Positions 44,932 to 56,455 are shown, counted from the first letter of the stretch. The stretch is 64,000 bases of DNA from Incurvaria masculella (GCA_946894095.1 OX335658.1:10593001-10657000); one strand, 5' to 3'. The notes: generated by a model not told the origin, from the sequence alone. Translations and numbers: made by a program.

Positions 44932-46101
44932 CATCCTCTTTTATTGCCAAAAAAATGTCGGCTAACTATTTTGATAATAGAATATTATCACAAGGTGTAT
45001 TTACATGCTGGCCCGCGCGCTCTTCAAAACATTTTGAACCAATCCTATTGGATTGTCAGCGCTCGTAGCGTTATTCGTTCGGTATTGTCGAAGTGTGCTG
45101 CTTGCTTTAAATGCAAACCGACGTCGGTTCAGCCTGCTATGGGCTCACTACCGGCGGCCCGAGTTACACCAGATAAGGTTTTTAACCACGTTGGCGTGGA
45201 TCTTGGAGGTCCATTCCTCATAAAAGAAAGTCTACGCCGCAATGCTAAGATTGCAAAGGCGTATTTATGCCTATTTGTTTGCTTCACGACAAAGGCCGTA
45301 CACTTAGAAGTACTTTCGTCGTTGTCAGCGGAATGTTTTTTAGCTACTTTAGACCGATTTGTGGCTCGACGTGGTTTATGCTCTTCCCTTTATTCGGACA
45401 ACGGTACAAATTTTACGGCTTCTAATAAACATTTAAAGGAAGTTTCGAAATTCTTAAGAGCACAACAAGTGCAAGACGAAATAACAGACGGATGTACCTC
45501 GAGACAAATTCAGTGGCATTTCAACCCACCCAGTGCTCCAAGTATGGGAGGTTTGTTTGAAGCAGGAATCCGTTCTGCTAAAAGGCATGCCCTACGCGTA
45601 ATTGGAGATAAGGCCTTAACTTTTGAGGAATTGACGACCTTATTTTGTCGAATTGAAGCCGTGCTTAATTCGAGGCCTTTATGTCCTTTGTCAGACAATC
45701 CCAATGAGTTTGACACATTGACTGCTGGCCATTTTTTAATTGGTCAACAGCTGGTTGCTGTACCGGAGCGCGACTTGACTGAGGTTCCTCACCATCACCT
45801 GTCACGTTGGCAATTTATCCAGCAGAGCTCACAGCACTTTTGGAAAAGGTGGTCGAAGGAATATCTCCACACGCTCCAGCAAAGGGCCAAGTGGTTCTCA
45901 TCTCCTCCGAATCTTAAGGTTGGAGATTTAGTTCTCATAAAATCCGATCAGCAACCTTCACTTCACTGGTCTCTCGCCCGAGTCCATAAGACTCACGAGA
46001 GCCCTACAGACTCTGCTGTTCGTGTGGTAACCCTCCGAACACAGAGGGGATTTCTTCAGCGGCCAGTTAATAAACTGTGTCCGCTTCCTTATGCCTACTA
46101 A
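44932..46101 (+). pseudogene. int: BEL integrase
   Basis: Same frame as the preceding pol segment, separated from it by the stop at 44929-44931. It opens with an HHCC zinc-binding region (YYHKVYLHAG, then CAACFKCKP near 45092-45118). The DDE core follows: Asp at 45199-45201 (GVDLGGPF), Asp at 45397-45399 (YSDNGTNF) and Glu at 45559-45561 (GGLFEAGIRSAK). The C terminus has the DUF5641-like region of BEL integrases (LSRWQFIQQSSQHFWKRWSK, LKVGDLVLIK, VVTLRTQRG). It inserts the cDNA into host DNA. The catalytic triad looks intact, but the domain is cut off from gag-pol by the stop. Confidence 0.92.
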
Positions 46102-46288
46102 CCGATTTCGGCATATATTTATTTATATTAAGTTATGTATGTAAGTTTATTAATCATACTTTTTGTGGCTAGAGTTGCCTTTTTTATTTTTCTTTCACAT
46201 TAATTTTCCAGCATATGTAATTAATATTTATTTTATTTATTCAGTCATGTGCCTGGAAATCATCATAATGATTTCGGTGAGGGGTTAA
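46102..46288 (+). other. BEL 3' untranslated region with polypurine tract
   Basis: AT-rich spacer between the integrase stop and the 3' LTR. GGTGAGGGGTTAA at 46276-46288 directly before the LTR is the likely polypurine tract for plus-strand priming. Confidence 0.65.
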
Positions 46289-46670
46289 TGTTGGGTACCA
46301 ATTGATCATTTCACGGAATCCCATCCAACTTGACACCGATTTCCCATAACTATCCTTGGGACCACCGCGTAAGGTGCAATTTGCCATCGCATTGCACCAT
46401 ACCAAGTCATCGCGAGCGCATTCGCGAGACAGTTATCGAAGATTATTTCACGCGGCGGTCGCTTCACATTCGAGTCCGTGACCTTGGAAGTTTTTGTGGA
46501 CATTTTGGCGGGAACCGTGTTCCCGAACCGACCTGGATAGCCCCGTGACGTGTGTCCGCCGTGCTGGGCGCGTTGCTGGTGCTGGAGCGGAGGAGGCGCC
46601 TTCGCCGTGCGAGCGGTCCCCCTCTTCCTTTGAGTCCAGGTTGGTGCCTATTTTAGTCCCCGCCGAATCA
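46289..46670 (+). repeat. BEL 3' LTR
   Basis: 382 bp, identical to the 5' LTR except at 46557 and 46666. It ends AATCA and is followed directly by the target duplication CCTGG. Confidence 0.95.
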
Positions 46671-46832
46671 CCTGGTTTTCACCGAGTGCTGATTTATTTT
46701 AATCGACACTTAAAGAGCCTTTATTACTAATGTGCTGATTATCTTGTAATGGTATCGATTGCAATCTGCTAAGAAAGGCCCTTAATATGTGGCGATTACG
46801 CTAATCACCATTTGGTGAAAAAGGCTCTAAGT
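46671..46832. repeat. M1 MITE right part (split by BEL element)
   Basis: Starts with the duplicated CCTGG. TTTTCACCGAGTGCTGATTT pairs with GCTAATCACCATTTGGTGAA at the right end; GACACTTAAAGAGCC and GGTATCGATTGC match M1 at 11797. With the stub at 40139-40152 this reconstructs one MITE interrupted by BEL. Confidence 0.8.
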
Positions 46833-47532
46833 CTCTTAGTTTTTTTTATTATATTTTTCCGCCTTACCTTTATCCCCAGCTGACATTGTATTATTTTTCA
46901 GACCAAATATATCCAGCAAGTTTATGCTGACATCTGAATACAAACCTAAGTAATTTTACTATATTTCCAAAAGCGTGGCGTGTATTGATAAAAAAAATTA
47001 GACTGGAAGACGTGATTTTTTGTTTTTTGACGTTACCTCGACGTGGTGAAAAGACTGGCCAGTCAGCTTCTGCGGAGGTGGGCGATCTCGATAAATTTCC
47101 AAGGACACCTCTACGTTGCGTAGCAAAACTCGTAACCCGCCACAAACGTAGTTTTCTACGAATCCGACTGCTGCTGTCTTCTTAGGATACTTCTAAATGG
47201 CCAGGTCGCTTCTAAATACGTTTTTTTCTCTAAATTGTAGTCAGGACCAGTTTAAAAAATTAGAAAAAAAATACACCTTATTGGTTTTCTACAGATTTTG
47301 TTATGCAGTATTTTCTTCTACAGCGGTTATCAACAGCTATTCCTTTTTTGCACACAAAACAAAGATAAATGAAAAAAAATATTTCTATAATCTTTTTCTA
47401 GGACAATTCTGTCCGCTCTCTAAATATATACATAATAATATTTATCATATGTATAAATACATTATATGTATTTGAGATTACTGTGGTTATCACTTATATT
47501 AGTGTTTGATGATGCACGACATTTGGGGACGT
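46833..47532. other. Intergenic, nothing recognised
   Basis: AT-rich; frames at 46891-47185 overlap on both strands with no motif. Confidence 0.45.
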
Positions 47533-47562
47533 GATGATGGACCAAATGTTTGGTCCATCATC
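47533..47562. repeat. 30-bp palindrome
   Basis: GATGATGGACCAAA and its exact complement TTTGGTCCATCATC separated by two bases. It sits at the left edge of a degenerate M2 copy. Confidence 0.85.
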
Positions 47563-47730
47563 GCCAGTCCTATTCCGTGAATTCCTTGATCATCAATCCT
47601 AAATCTAGACAAATGCTTTTATAGCGGTTTCCAAAGTGATTTAATTGACAAAAAGATTTCGGAGCAAAGTTTTTTTTTATTTTAATTAAGGCCAATCAAA
47701 TTTTAATCAAACAATAGGCCTGTTGGTCTA
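47563..47730. repeat. M2 MITE, degenerate copy
   Basis: CCTATTCCGTGAATTCCTTG, TGCTTTTATAGCGGTTTCCA and the end AATAGGCCTGTTGGTCT correspond to the ends and middle of M2 at 50249-50513, with a large deletion. Confidence 0.5.
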
Positions 47731-48404
47731 ACCTGACCTTGTGTATCTTTGGAGATAGAGTCTATACGCATAAACATAAATCATTCATTTCATCTTTATT
47801 CTTACTCAGTCATGCTTATCTCTGTACCAATTATTGCACATGATTTGAAATGTTTATAGTCACAATATGGGGTGACTGATTTAGTTATAAGTAAGCTTTA
47901 AATATGTTCCTTCATTCATTCAATGCTTTCTAACGAAATATGTATCATTGCTTGCTCAGAGGTAATTGTATTAAATCACGATATTTAGACCCGGATCGAG
48001 AATCCAGTCAGGTGATAGCACAGAGGTGAGGGTATTCTAAAAATAAAAACAGGTTTCAGATATGATCAACATGTGTAAATAAACGAACCAAAATGGTCAG
48101 TTCCAGGAATTATTATCGTTCTAGTAAAAAATGCCGAGCTTTCAGGAAATCGGTTACTTAATGTCCGAAATATTAAATTTCAACGAATTTTTTTCAGTGT
48201 AATATTTAAAAATACGTGTGGGATGATTTTTCAAAGGTTTCCCAAAATAGAATTATAACGAAGGTGTGCCACCCGATATTACGCGTTTAACTCCGTTCCC
48301 TTTGAGGGGTAGGCAAACATGATAGAGCAATATGCGGGTCAATAGCATTACACCTCAGAACAGAAAAAAACCATTTCATGTATTAACACTTTTGCTAGTC
48401 AATA
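47731..48404. other. Intergenic, nothing recognised
   Basis: No feature seen. Confidence 0.5.
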
Positions 48405-48512
48405 TTAGAGAATATTATACACAGTTTTTTTACAATAATTTTCTAGAAATCATTGAAATGTAACGATTACCACCTGTAGTCATGAAATAAACGGCTTCAT
48501 TATTATTATTAT
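48405..48512 (+). mobile_element. RTE-like 3' UTR fragment
   Basis: TTTCTAGAAATCATTGAAAT, GTAACGATTACCACCTGTAG and a (ATT)n end match the 3' UTR of the RTE fragment at 25960-26067. No coding part. Confidence 0.7.
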
Positions 48513-50248
48513 GAGTGAAACGCGGATTCGTTCAAATCAGTAAATAAAACCCTGCAAAGAAACTTCACTAGTTTACATAATTGTTCAGACCACTTAGATC
48601 TAAATGCTACTGCCAACAATTCTTCGGTAGAAAAGTATACGACAAATAACAAAGAAAAAGAAAAACAGCAACCCTCAGTGTAAATAGATCAAAAATACGG
48701 AGGATATTTTTTTTATTGATAATAAAGGAGAAGATTCATGTGCCCACTCGTGACACCGCCGTATAGACATATTGTGAATACAATCGTATGGGACGACTTT
48801 AATTACGATGCAGTGCTAGGTATTTGACCTTTCCAAAGTATTTTACCTCTCTGGTAATAGCTCTTTCTTTAAGTTCTCCCCGGCATGCCAGTTCCACGAT
48901 TTTCTGCGCTGCAAAGTATTTTATATAACGTATTTTTTCCATCACGCATTCAATCCGATATAAAATTTATTTACATTGGCTTACATCAAATATAACACCA
49001 ATAACCGCTTATTTAACTAGGCAATTTTGTTTATGTTGATTTAGTATCAAGGATCCTCTCAGTTTTAAAATATATTCTGGTCTTATATTAACCTTAAAAT
49101 GTCTATAAATTCATGCTCGTTTACTAGAAGACAACAAACCGTTTAATGCGAAATATACCTTCCGCCGCTGAACCTTTCATGATTTATGAACGAGTGTGCC
49201 CAAAAATGTGAGCTTACGTGGCAATAGGTTCACATAAGCTTTCAAATATGTGACAAGTTGATCGCTACGCGGTTCGGCTCTCTCCGTACACACTCGACAG
49301 ATCGATGAGGGGTAAATAATATAAACAACAATTCACATTATTTCTAACGCTGACGAACCGGTTAATTTAATTAAACAGGATAGAGTATTTATCCAAAATC
49401 TCAATGTTAAATAGTGCTACTAATTTCTTTTTAACATATTTATCTTTTTACTCTTGTATGGAACATTCCATATTATTTGAAATGTGTCAGAAGTAACATA
49501 ACAATAACTTTTTACGATCAACATATTTCTGTTATGAACATATATCTAGTCAGGTCATTAGTTCAGTCATATAATCAAAACATTTGAATTTAGAATTCTG
49601 AGCGTAAACATATTTATTTGAAACTTTTATGTATTTTATGGATACAACACATTACCATTACCTCATTAATTTGAATGTCAAAATCTGATTACAATGCTTC
49701 AAATATAGATTGCGTTGAAACTCATAACATATTTATTGAATTGTAATCTCGTATCTTTTATGAAATAAAAAAAGTGCAACATATAATATATAAAATGCAT
49801 ATAATATAATTATTACAATAATAATATAATTTTTAAATATGGAGTGGTATCGGTATGGTTTTGTGCCAAAACACATTTTTGAACAACAGGAAAAAAAATG
49901 TAACCAAAAGATTCGCTTATAGCTCCATCAAAGGATATAATGAAGATTCATTGTATAGAAGACAGAAAATGAAGTGGTCGCCCTCACAATGATGCATTAT
50001 ACTCCAGCAGTGATAAAAGCTGGCGTCAATTGGGTATGCACTCAGCTGGTACGCAGCTCTCGCTGCTAAGCTGGTTTTCAGAACGGGATGTAGTCTCCCA
50101 TATTTACATAAATTCGGTTTTCTCGTAAATTACTGAGCCAAAAGCAGTTTGATTTTGCATACTTTTTAATTTAAAATATTTCATTTTAATATTCCAGGAA
50201 ATGAAAAACTTTGACAAAATAAAAATAAAACATTGGCTGCTACGTAAT
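48513..50248. other. Intergenic, AT-rich
   Basis: No gene, RNA or recurring repeat that I can support in this 1.7 kb. Confidence 0.45.
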
Positions 50249-50513
50249 GCAGGCCTATTCCTGGAATTCCGTAATCAGGAATCAGTCTAGTGACACTACA
50301 ACAACAAGTCTAGAAAACTACTTATATTGCGGTTTTCAATGCGATTTTTTGGAAGGAAAACCTTGATTAATTTGTAATACTATTTATTCTCCGGAATCTT
50401 TTCGTCCGGAAAATGGCTTTGAAAACTGCTATAAAAGCATAAAACTGCTTTTATAGCAGTTTTCAAAGCCAAAGGAGTGATTCCTAATTACGGAAATGCA
50501 GGAATGGGCCTGC
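50249..50513. repeat. M2 MITE copy with internal hairpin
   Basis: Ends GCAGGCCTATTCCTGGAATT and ...GCAGGAATGGGCCTGC are inverted. It holds an extra internal hairpin, GAAAACTGCTATAAAAGCA / TGCTTTTATAGCAGTTTTC, near 50428-50468. It matches 18420-18651. Confidence 0.85.
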
Positions 50514-51319
50514 TGGTTAGATAATGTTGTGGGCATAAACCAACTATCTTTGGAAATGGAGTAGAAAATAGCGTTCCCTTTTTCTATTGGCCGACATGGA
50601 AAACATACCCTCTTAATACTCTGTAAAGGTCATTTAAGCTGCACCCGTTATCGTATAATATATTGTTTATAAATATGTACGCCTGTAGAGGAAGCGAAAG
50701 AACTATGGTGTATCGTGTCGTATGACCACGTATTATATAAATATATGATCAATGTCATCTGTTGTATGGCGCTTCGGGAAATCTGCGCGGTGGTTTGTAT
50801 GTTATTTTCCACTTCGCCGCAATTCCAACAGAAAGGGTAAATTTTCATTAATGCCATAAACACTTTTTTATCAATATTAAGAGCCTGGTAACGAGATATA
50901 AAATAATGAAGTGTTGAACGTGCATTTTTCCCTTTTACTATAAATTAGAAATATATTCCATATTATAACTTAAATATTATTTAGTGTTTTTTTAATCATT
51001 AACTCTTGCCTATTCATAAAGTCAGTAAAGTATAGTACAAGAAGAAGCCGACGTTATTCTTGTGAATTTAAAATTCTCCACAAACGTTCCAGCATTATCG
51101 TTTTCCGCGCAGTATTTCCTTAATCCATTAACCGTTCATATTTCCTAGGGGAACTCCCCGCTGTGTACTTTTTAATCTTGAACGTAGGGGGCAACTATAA
51201 TCCCGTTTAAATCATTTGTTTGTTGACCTTCGGACCCCGTCGGGTCGTCCGTCTGTTTTAATTAACAAAATATATGTAGAGTAATGCAGTTATATGGGGA
51301 TCATTATGATATGAACATT
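50514..51319. other. Intergenic; faint NL4-like remnant
   Basis: 50635-50730 faintly resembles the NL4 3' remnant (CACCCGTTATCGTA, GAGGAAGCGAAAGAAC) but is too degraded to call. Nothing else seen. Confidence 0.4.
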
Positions 51320-51612
51320 TTGGTGAAGAAATGCGAGAGCTTATGGGTTCAAATCCTCGCCTCGAGCATGCACCACTTCCTTTCTCTTTCTGAGTTTGAT
51401 AAGTGCATTTCGTTGCGAATGCGAGCTGTTCAATGGTTCGGAATCCATATAACACTGTAGGTCTCCAAGCCCGCCGGTTTGGTACCACCGCATTTGATGA
51501 ACAAAATTGTCAGTGTGTTTCCATCCAGTGCAATGCAGCCGTGCTCTTAAAGGAAAGACCCTGGCATGGCACCTAATTCCTTCAGGAATGTATTGTATTG
51601 GGCAAATCTCAA
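51320..51612 (+). repeat. S2 SINE copy
   Basis: Head with B-box GGGTTCAAATCC at 51345-51356. Body TTTCTCTTTCTGAGTTTGAT, ATTTCGTTGCGAATGCGAGC, CCTGGCATGGCACCTAATTC. Part of the middle of the body (the CCTAC...GGTAGGGTT block) is deleted. Confidence 0.85.
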
Positions 51613-52371
51613 CGTCCCACGTTCTTACGGAACATTAGATACTTTGTACACTAAATTAATAAATATATATATAATAAATTAAGTAATTCTAACTTTTTAT
51701 ACAGAAAAAAGTTATTTGATTTTTTTTTATCTTAACCATTACCCATATTTTATGTACTTGCCGTTAAAACAACCTTATATCACCACAATCATTAGCGAAA
51801 TTAAAAAAATACAGTTTTGACAATATAACTGTGGGGTAACCCACACCCCACTACACCTCAAAGCAGGATATCGTAAATCTGGTTGGTCTGTCGCGCCGGA
51901 GTTGAGGTGCGGGCGCCCCCCAGCGGCGGATCTACCCTTTGCCAGCCGGGCCGGATCCTCGCCCCCGGGCTAATATTTATATTTCCTGCGCCGGCCGTCT
52001 ATTTACGAGTTCGATAGGGAAGAGTGGCTCAAATAAAGCCTATTTGGTAAAGCAGTTCGACAACACTCGAGTTGAACTGTTCAACAGTGCTTTAAGTCAA
52101 CAATTTGGGGAACGATTTCGCAGCTTAAGCTAATATTGGATTTCTAATAAAAATATCTGTGTAATCGATTCCTATTTGACGGAACGTAAATTATTTAATT
52201 TACGAGTTTATAAAGCAATATATTGTACTTTTTCTAATTGTTTTTAAACGAATCTGCATCTACCGCATGGTTTTAGTGGTATGGCAATTATTTTTTAGTT
52301 TAAACGTTCGTTAGTCAAACTAACCTATACTCCTATTTATCTGTATAATAAAAATAAATTACTTAAATGTG
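51613..52371. other. Intergenic; GC-rich 51880-51990
   Basis: GC-rich block with GGGCGCCCCCCAGCGGCGGA at 51911-51930. No gene supported. The rest is AT-rich. Confidence 0.4.
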
Positions 52372-52440
52372 TCTGTAAGAGCAAAACTCGAGTACGGCTC
52401 TACCAATCTTGATAATTGTTCGAACTCCGAGGATTTCGCA
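52372..52440 (+). repeat. Fragment of a common interspersed repeat
   Basis: GTAAGAGCAAAACTCGAGTA and ACCAATCTTGATAATTGTTC resemble 56740-56800 (ACAGTAAAACTC...CGGTTCTAGCAATCC) and a widespread lepidopteran repeat of the form cggctgaaccgattttgat. Confidence 0.5.
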
Positions 52441-52494
52441 CAAATATGTTTTGCGCCTTAGTTTTATTAAAATTTGTAAAAATAAAAGTTTTAC

Positions 52495-52614
52495 CTTGCA
52501 CCAATATTCCGCCCACAAAGCGCTCTAAGCGAGTGTTTGAATGTCGTAATACGTCTTGGATTATTTGAACACATCTTTCAGCAACCTCCATATCGCGCGC
52601 ACATTCACGTCTGC
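52495..52614 (-). CDS. Possible coding exon, weak candidate
   Basis: A minus-strand frame reads ECARDMEVAERCVQIIQDVL, then HSNTRLERFVGGILVQ, with a fuller amino-acid composition than neighbouring chance frames. It is bounded by CAAG|GTAAAA (a good splice donor, GT at 52493-52494) and by GAGCAG or GGCAG at 52611-52616 (an acceptor with a weak pyrimidine tract). I do not recognise the family. It lies next to a repeat fragment and no neighbouring exon was found, so it may be a TE remnant or chance. Confidence 0.25.
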
Positions 52615-53154
52615 CTGCTCCGAATACCGTAATAAATTGCATTATCGCATGTGTTCGTGAAAAAACCAACAATTTTATTTCATACAATACGCCATTTGTG
52701 CAATCTCGAACATGCTTTAGCATGGTACTATATTGAAACAATTAAAATGGAAGTCACGACATTGGTCAAGATAAGTTAAATGGCTGAATCTGGATTTACC
52801 TGTAAACCCAGATTCAGCCAAACCTCTAGAGCTAAATATGTCGGCTGCCTGCCAAGTGGTTGAAAATCGGAGATCTGAAAATCGGAAAGCGAAAATCAAA
52901 ATCAAAATGAAACTCGGAAATCCGAGTTAGATTATTGTATTGTATTTCATTTTGTCAAATTGGCAGACAAGCTACACTCAGACAGGTCATTTTTTCTTAT
53001 TTCAAGACATACAAGCAAACATACATTCAGCTTACAATCTCTGGCATATACCATCGTCAAATTTACTAAATAATTAATTAATTATTACAGCTTTAAGAAT
53101 CAAAACAACAGAATAAGTAGTTGAGAACTCGGACTGATCACTCCGTAACCAAAC

Positions 53155-53310
53155 TCGCATATAACTATGAAATGCAACCATAGATTTGTTCAGTTTTGGT
53201 ATTGCTAAGCAAGTAAATATGTACTGATACTTTCATTCTTCGTTAATTTCAGCCATTTGCCTTATCATATATAGTTGTTCTGTCACGATAACAACATTTT
53301 CAGGCGCCTT
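53155..53310 (+). repeat. RX repeat, first part
   Basis: ATAACTATGAAATGCAACCA and TTTGTTCAGTTTTGGTATT match 18168-18215. TCACGATAACAACATTTTCAGG matches the complement of 24370-24415. Confidence 0.55.
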
Positions 53311-53334
53311 ATTTAGGCAACGCAACCACTTAAG

Positions 53335-53475
53335 CTCGACAGCTCAGCGATAGTCCGCATATTTGCTGGCATGGTGCATCGCTGAGCTTGGTTTCGTGCG
53401 GCGAGGTGTTTTTGGCTTTTCTGAGCACCTTTGATCCTCACCACAGCCACCCCTAATGGTTTTTCATAAAAAAAA
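53335..53475 (+). repeat. RE repeat copy
   Basis: CTGGCATGGTGCATCGCTGA, TTTTTGGCTTTTCTGAGCAC and CCTCACCACAGCCACCC match 7763-7870. It lies between two RX pieces, so it may have inserted into RX. Confidence 0.65.
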
Positions 53476-53477
53476 AT

Positions 53478-53600
53478 ACAAAACTTGGCGCAAGCAGACC
53501 AGAACATTTAGCTTTAGAGGGTTGGTCTATTTTCTGGGACCCAGTTTCAGCCATTTACGTTATCGGTACTATTTTTGTCGCGACCTCCTAGTTTATAAAT
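53478..53600 (+). repeat. RX repeat, second part
   Basis: CTTGGCGCAAGCAGACCAGA, TAGAGGGTTGGTCTATTTTC and TTTTTGTCGCGACCTCCTAG. Copies at 24265-24425 (minus) and 25020-25170 (plus). Confidence 0.7.
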
Positions 53601-53751
53601 TATCGTGTCTAAGTAAATATGTTTTAACTTTTCTGGATATATATCCTTAAAAACACACTTCATGGGAACTAAGTGCGATGCCAGTTATTTTCTCAAAATC
53701 CACGGCTAAACTTAACTGGATGGAAAACACGGACAACGTTAATTGAGTTGC

Positions 53752-54130
53752 TCATAGCTCAGGGATAGGTGGACTTGGCTTCCATGCCAGAGGTCATGGG
53801 TCCAAAACCCCGCCCCGTTCATGCATAACTTTCTTTGTCTTTTTGAGTTAGATAACTGCATTTCATTACTAATGCGAGCCTTAACCCTACTACCTGGTAG
53901 GGTTAAGACCGCCCGGGTGGTACTATCGAATTGGATGAAAAGTTGGTCGTAACGGCAATGAAAAATTGTCCTTATTTCGGGTCAATCGGGTTCAATATAG
54001 TCGGGCTCATAAAGGGATGATCCTGGCATGGCAGCTAAATCCTTCGGGAATGTGGTATGCTAGGCTATATAATGACCTTGGATGTGACATTAGCCATCCA
54101 TTTCCAGTCACATAAAATAATAAAAAATAA
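53752..54130 (+). repeat. S2 SINE copy, near full length
   Basis: Head A-box-like TAGCTCAGGGATAGGTGG at 53756-53773 and a mutated B-box (GGGTCCAAAACCC at 53809-53821). Body TTTTGAGTTAGATAACTGCA, GGCAATGAAAAATTGTCC and the foldback end with CATTAGCCATCCATTTCCAG. Confidence 0.85.
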
Positions 54131-54184
54131 TGTTTTCGTAGTGTGAAGTCTTCGATTATAGTTCATTTAATGAAATAGTGGCAA

Positions 54185-54252
54185 ACTGGGCGGGATTAAC
54201 CCTACTACCGAATAAATAGGAAACGGGACCTACAGGTTTACGTGGAATCCCC
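54185..54252 (-). repeat. S2 SINE fragment
   Basis: ACTGGGCGGGATTAACCCTA and ACGGGACCTACAGGTTTACG are antisense S2/S3 body. Confidence 0.65.
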
Positions 54253-56084
54253 TTAGTCGACTCTTAGGACATGCACGGGAAGAAATCTAGTGCGACATCT
54301 TGTATTAGTTTTAGTGTCGGAACCGAACTCTGGCTGTTCCCGCAAAATATATCTTTGCAAAATAAACTGATATTTGTCATGAACTGTTTATGCATTGCAT
54401 GAATTGTTTATTTTCATTAATTCCTATTAATTTAGTGTTTTTTCTAATGTCATTATTATTGTTACAAGTATAATAATACTATGTTACAAGCACTTAAATT
54501 ATTTTATTTGCATACACAAACAGACACTAATAACTGATTTGTATGCAAGCAGTAACCAACAGTATATATGTACAACAGTAATAAACGTAGACTAAGTGGA
54601 CGTTAAAAAAACTTTCCTACGTACCTTCTCGCCATTTTCGCTGTGATAGTACTAGCTACTGATTAAATATGATCCATTCGAATGCAGTTCGATGCCTATG
54701 GATGATGAATTAACAAAAAGCAATGATTGTTTTAAGGCCCTAACGTCACCATATTTCCTTGAAGGAGTAGAGAAAAATGATAGATCGCCTTGAGTTACAA
54801 ACCCAGCATACTTATAGGCATGCAATCTCTATTTATGTATGATCTTCGATAGCGAGTACTCAGAGCTTGACCTTTAGGACCACGTTGGATATGTTTTTTT
54901 TATTATTTTCTTCCCAAACATCATCGGACGGGTTAGAACTATGAAATAAGATTAAAAAAATATGCAAGCAAAAATCTAGCCAATACAGACTTAAATGTTC
55001 CTAATAAACCGATGACCTTTGGCTTGGTGGTCCGATGCCATATCGACTAATCAATCATTTCAAAATATTGGTACGCGTAAAGCAAATTAGATTGGCGATG
55101 CAAAGAACCGTGTCGACTAATAAAAATAACTCTCAACGAATTTACCGCAGAACAAAGCGATTTAATAAAAAAAAAACATTGTATTGAAGATGAAAACGCA
55201 ATTTTATACAAGTGTTAATCTACATTTAATTGTACAATCAATTGGACCAGCCCGCTCAATTTATTCTCGAGCGTTGCGGTTCCTGTGTTGAACATCGCGA
55301 TGTTGCCGTGCCCGCGGGATCACCACGGGCGGTCATTTATTTTTAACAAAATTGAATTTCACAGTAGGGATCTTTATTGATAGATAGCTATATGAGAACA
55401 GCAATGGGCTCCCCACTCGTTAATTGTGCCTAAAAACATAATCCAGGGAAACTAGATCGACATTAGTAAATGATAATCATAATCATTATTTAGTAAGGGA
55501 ACTCGTCTGGTTGGTATCTGTTATTTGATTCTTAATTGTTTGGCAAGGCTGAGCAACTCTCCGCGCCCACATTCAGTTCTCGGGAATGAAAACGTTGACA
55601 CATTGAAAAACATTGGTTTTTCGTCAGAGCATTGGTTTTGATTAGGATTATCGATGAATGGTTAAATGTTAAAGGGAACCCGAAACAGGGTCTTAACAGT
55701 GTATCAGCCAAATTTAAGCCAAAAACAGTCAAGAAAAATGTATACCTGAATTAATAAAGTACAGGTAGCGGCCATAGTAAATGAGAGCCAATCATATCGT
55801 GTATGGAAAATATCTTTTTTTTATTTCTGTCCGCGTAGAAACATGAAATAAATAACATAAAAAAACTATGATTTTAAAGAAACAACTATTACTAGATGCT
55901 ATAGTAGTAGATCGTACAAACACGATGAACGGTTTTCAAGACAATTACATTTTCAAGTAAAGAAAAACATTAAAGCTAGATTTCAGATAAGAGTATCACA
56001 CGTTTTAAAAATTGTTTACCCTTACGAATAGCTCAACGTTTTTGTGTATCGACCATTCTTTACGTTTCGAGTCCTCTTCCCGCT
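54253..56084. other. Intergenic, largely non-repetitive within the window
   Basis: No gene seen. A small GC-rich patch lies at 55250-55340 (GATGTTGCCGTGCCCGCGGG). No recurrence elsewhere in the window. Confidence 0.45.
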
Positions 56085-56340
56085 CGGACACTCTATACAC
56101 AGGCCGCGATCAGCTGATGTCGACACTCACGAAGTCGACATGACACCGGTATCCCGCGCCCGCTCGACTGACGCAAATGAATGAGAGTGGCGCGGGGCAA
56201 CTGAGGCGCGGAGCGGCTCCATGAATAAATCATTTCACAGAATACGGGTCCCATGTCAGTGTCACGCGCCGCCGCCGCCGCTGCCACCGCCGCGAAGGCG
56301 ACGGCGACACAAAATCATCGGGATTTTCATGTTTTTTCAG
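56085..56340. promoter_or_regulatory. CpG-rich block, possible promoter or enhancer
   Basis: CpG-rich, with a (CCG)n-like run GCCGCCGCCGCCGCTGCCAC at 56267-56286 and a short direct/inverted GTCGAC motif (56118-56140). The minus-strand 64-codon frame through it is Ala/Arg-rich low complexity. The position in a repeat-poor stretch suggests regulatory DNA, but no core promoter element is identified. Confidence 0.35.
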
Positions 56341-56455
56341 TGATCTAAAGGTATCGCCGCCTTTCATCCCTTTGGGCTGCTTTGGACGTTCAAAGGATAA
56401 ACAGTGTGTTAACCCTTATTTTTTATTTTGACCCGACGTTTACGTTCGTTTAAAA

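Larger units (their letters stand above)
40153..46670 (+). mobile_element. BEL/Pao LTR retrotransposon, full length with broken ORF
   Basis: 6518 bp with two 382-bp LTRs (TG...CA), a primer-binding site just after the 5' LTR, a single gag-pol reading path (gag, zinc knuckles, protease, reverse transcriptase, RNase H, integrase) and a 5-bp target duplication. This domain order, with integrase last and no env frame, and the sequence motifs place it in BEL/Pao, the group to which Bombyx Pao belongs. The LTRs differ at two positions, so insertion is recent relative to the surrounding repeats. Coding is interrupted by a frame break near 41266 and a stop at 44929-44931, so this copy probably cannot move on its own; its LTRs and signals remain. 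Confidence 0.95.

Noticed and set aside
46102..46288. An env-like gene in the BEL element
   Set aside because: Only 187 bp lie between the integrase stop and the 3' LTR.
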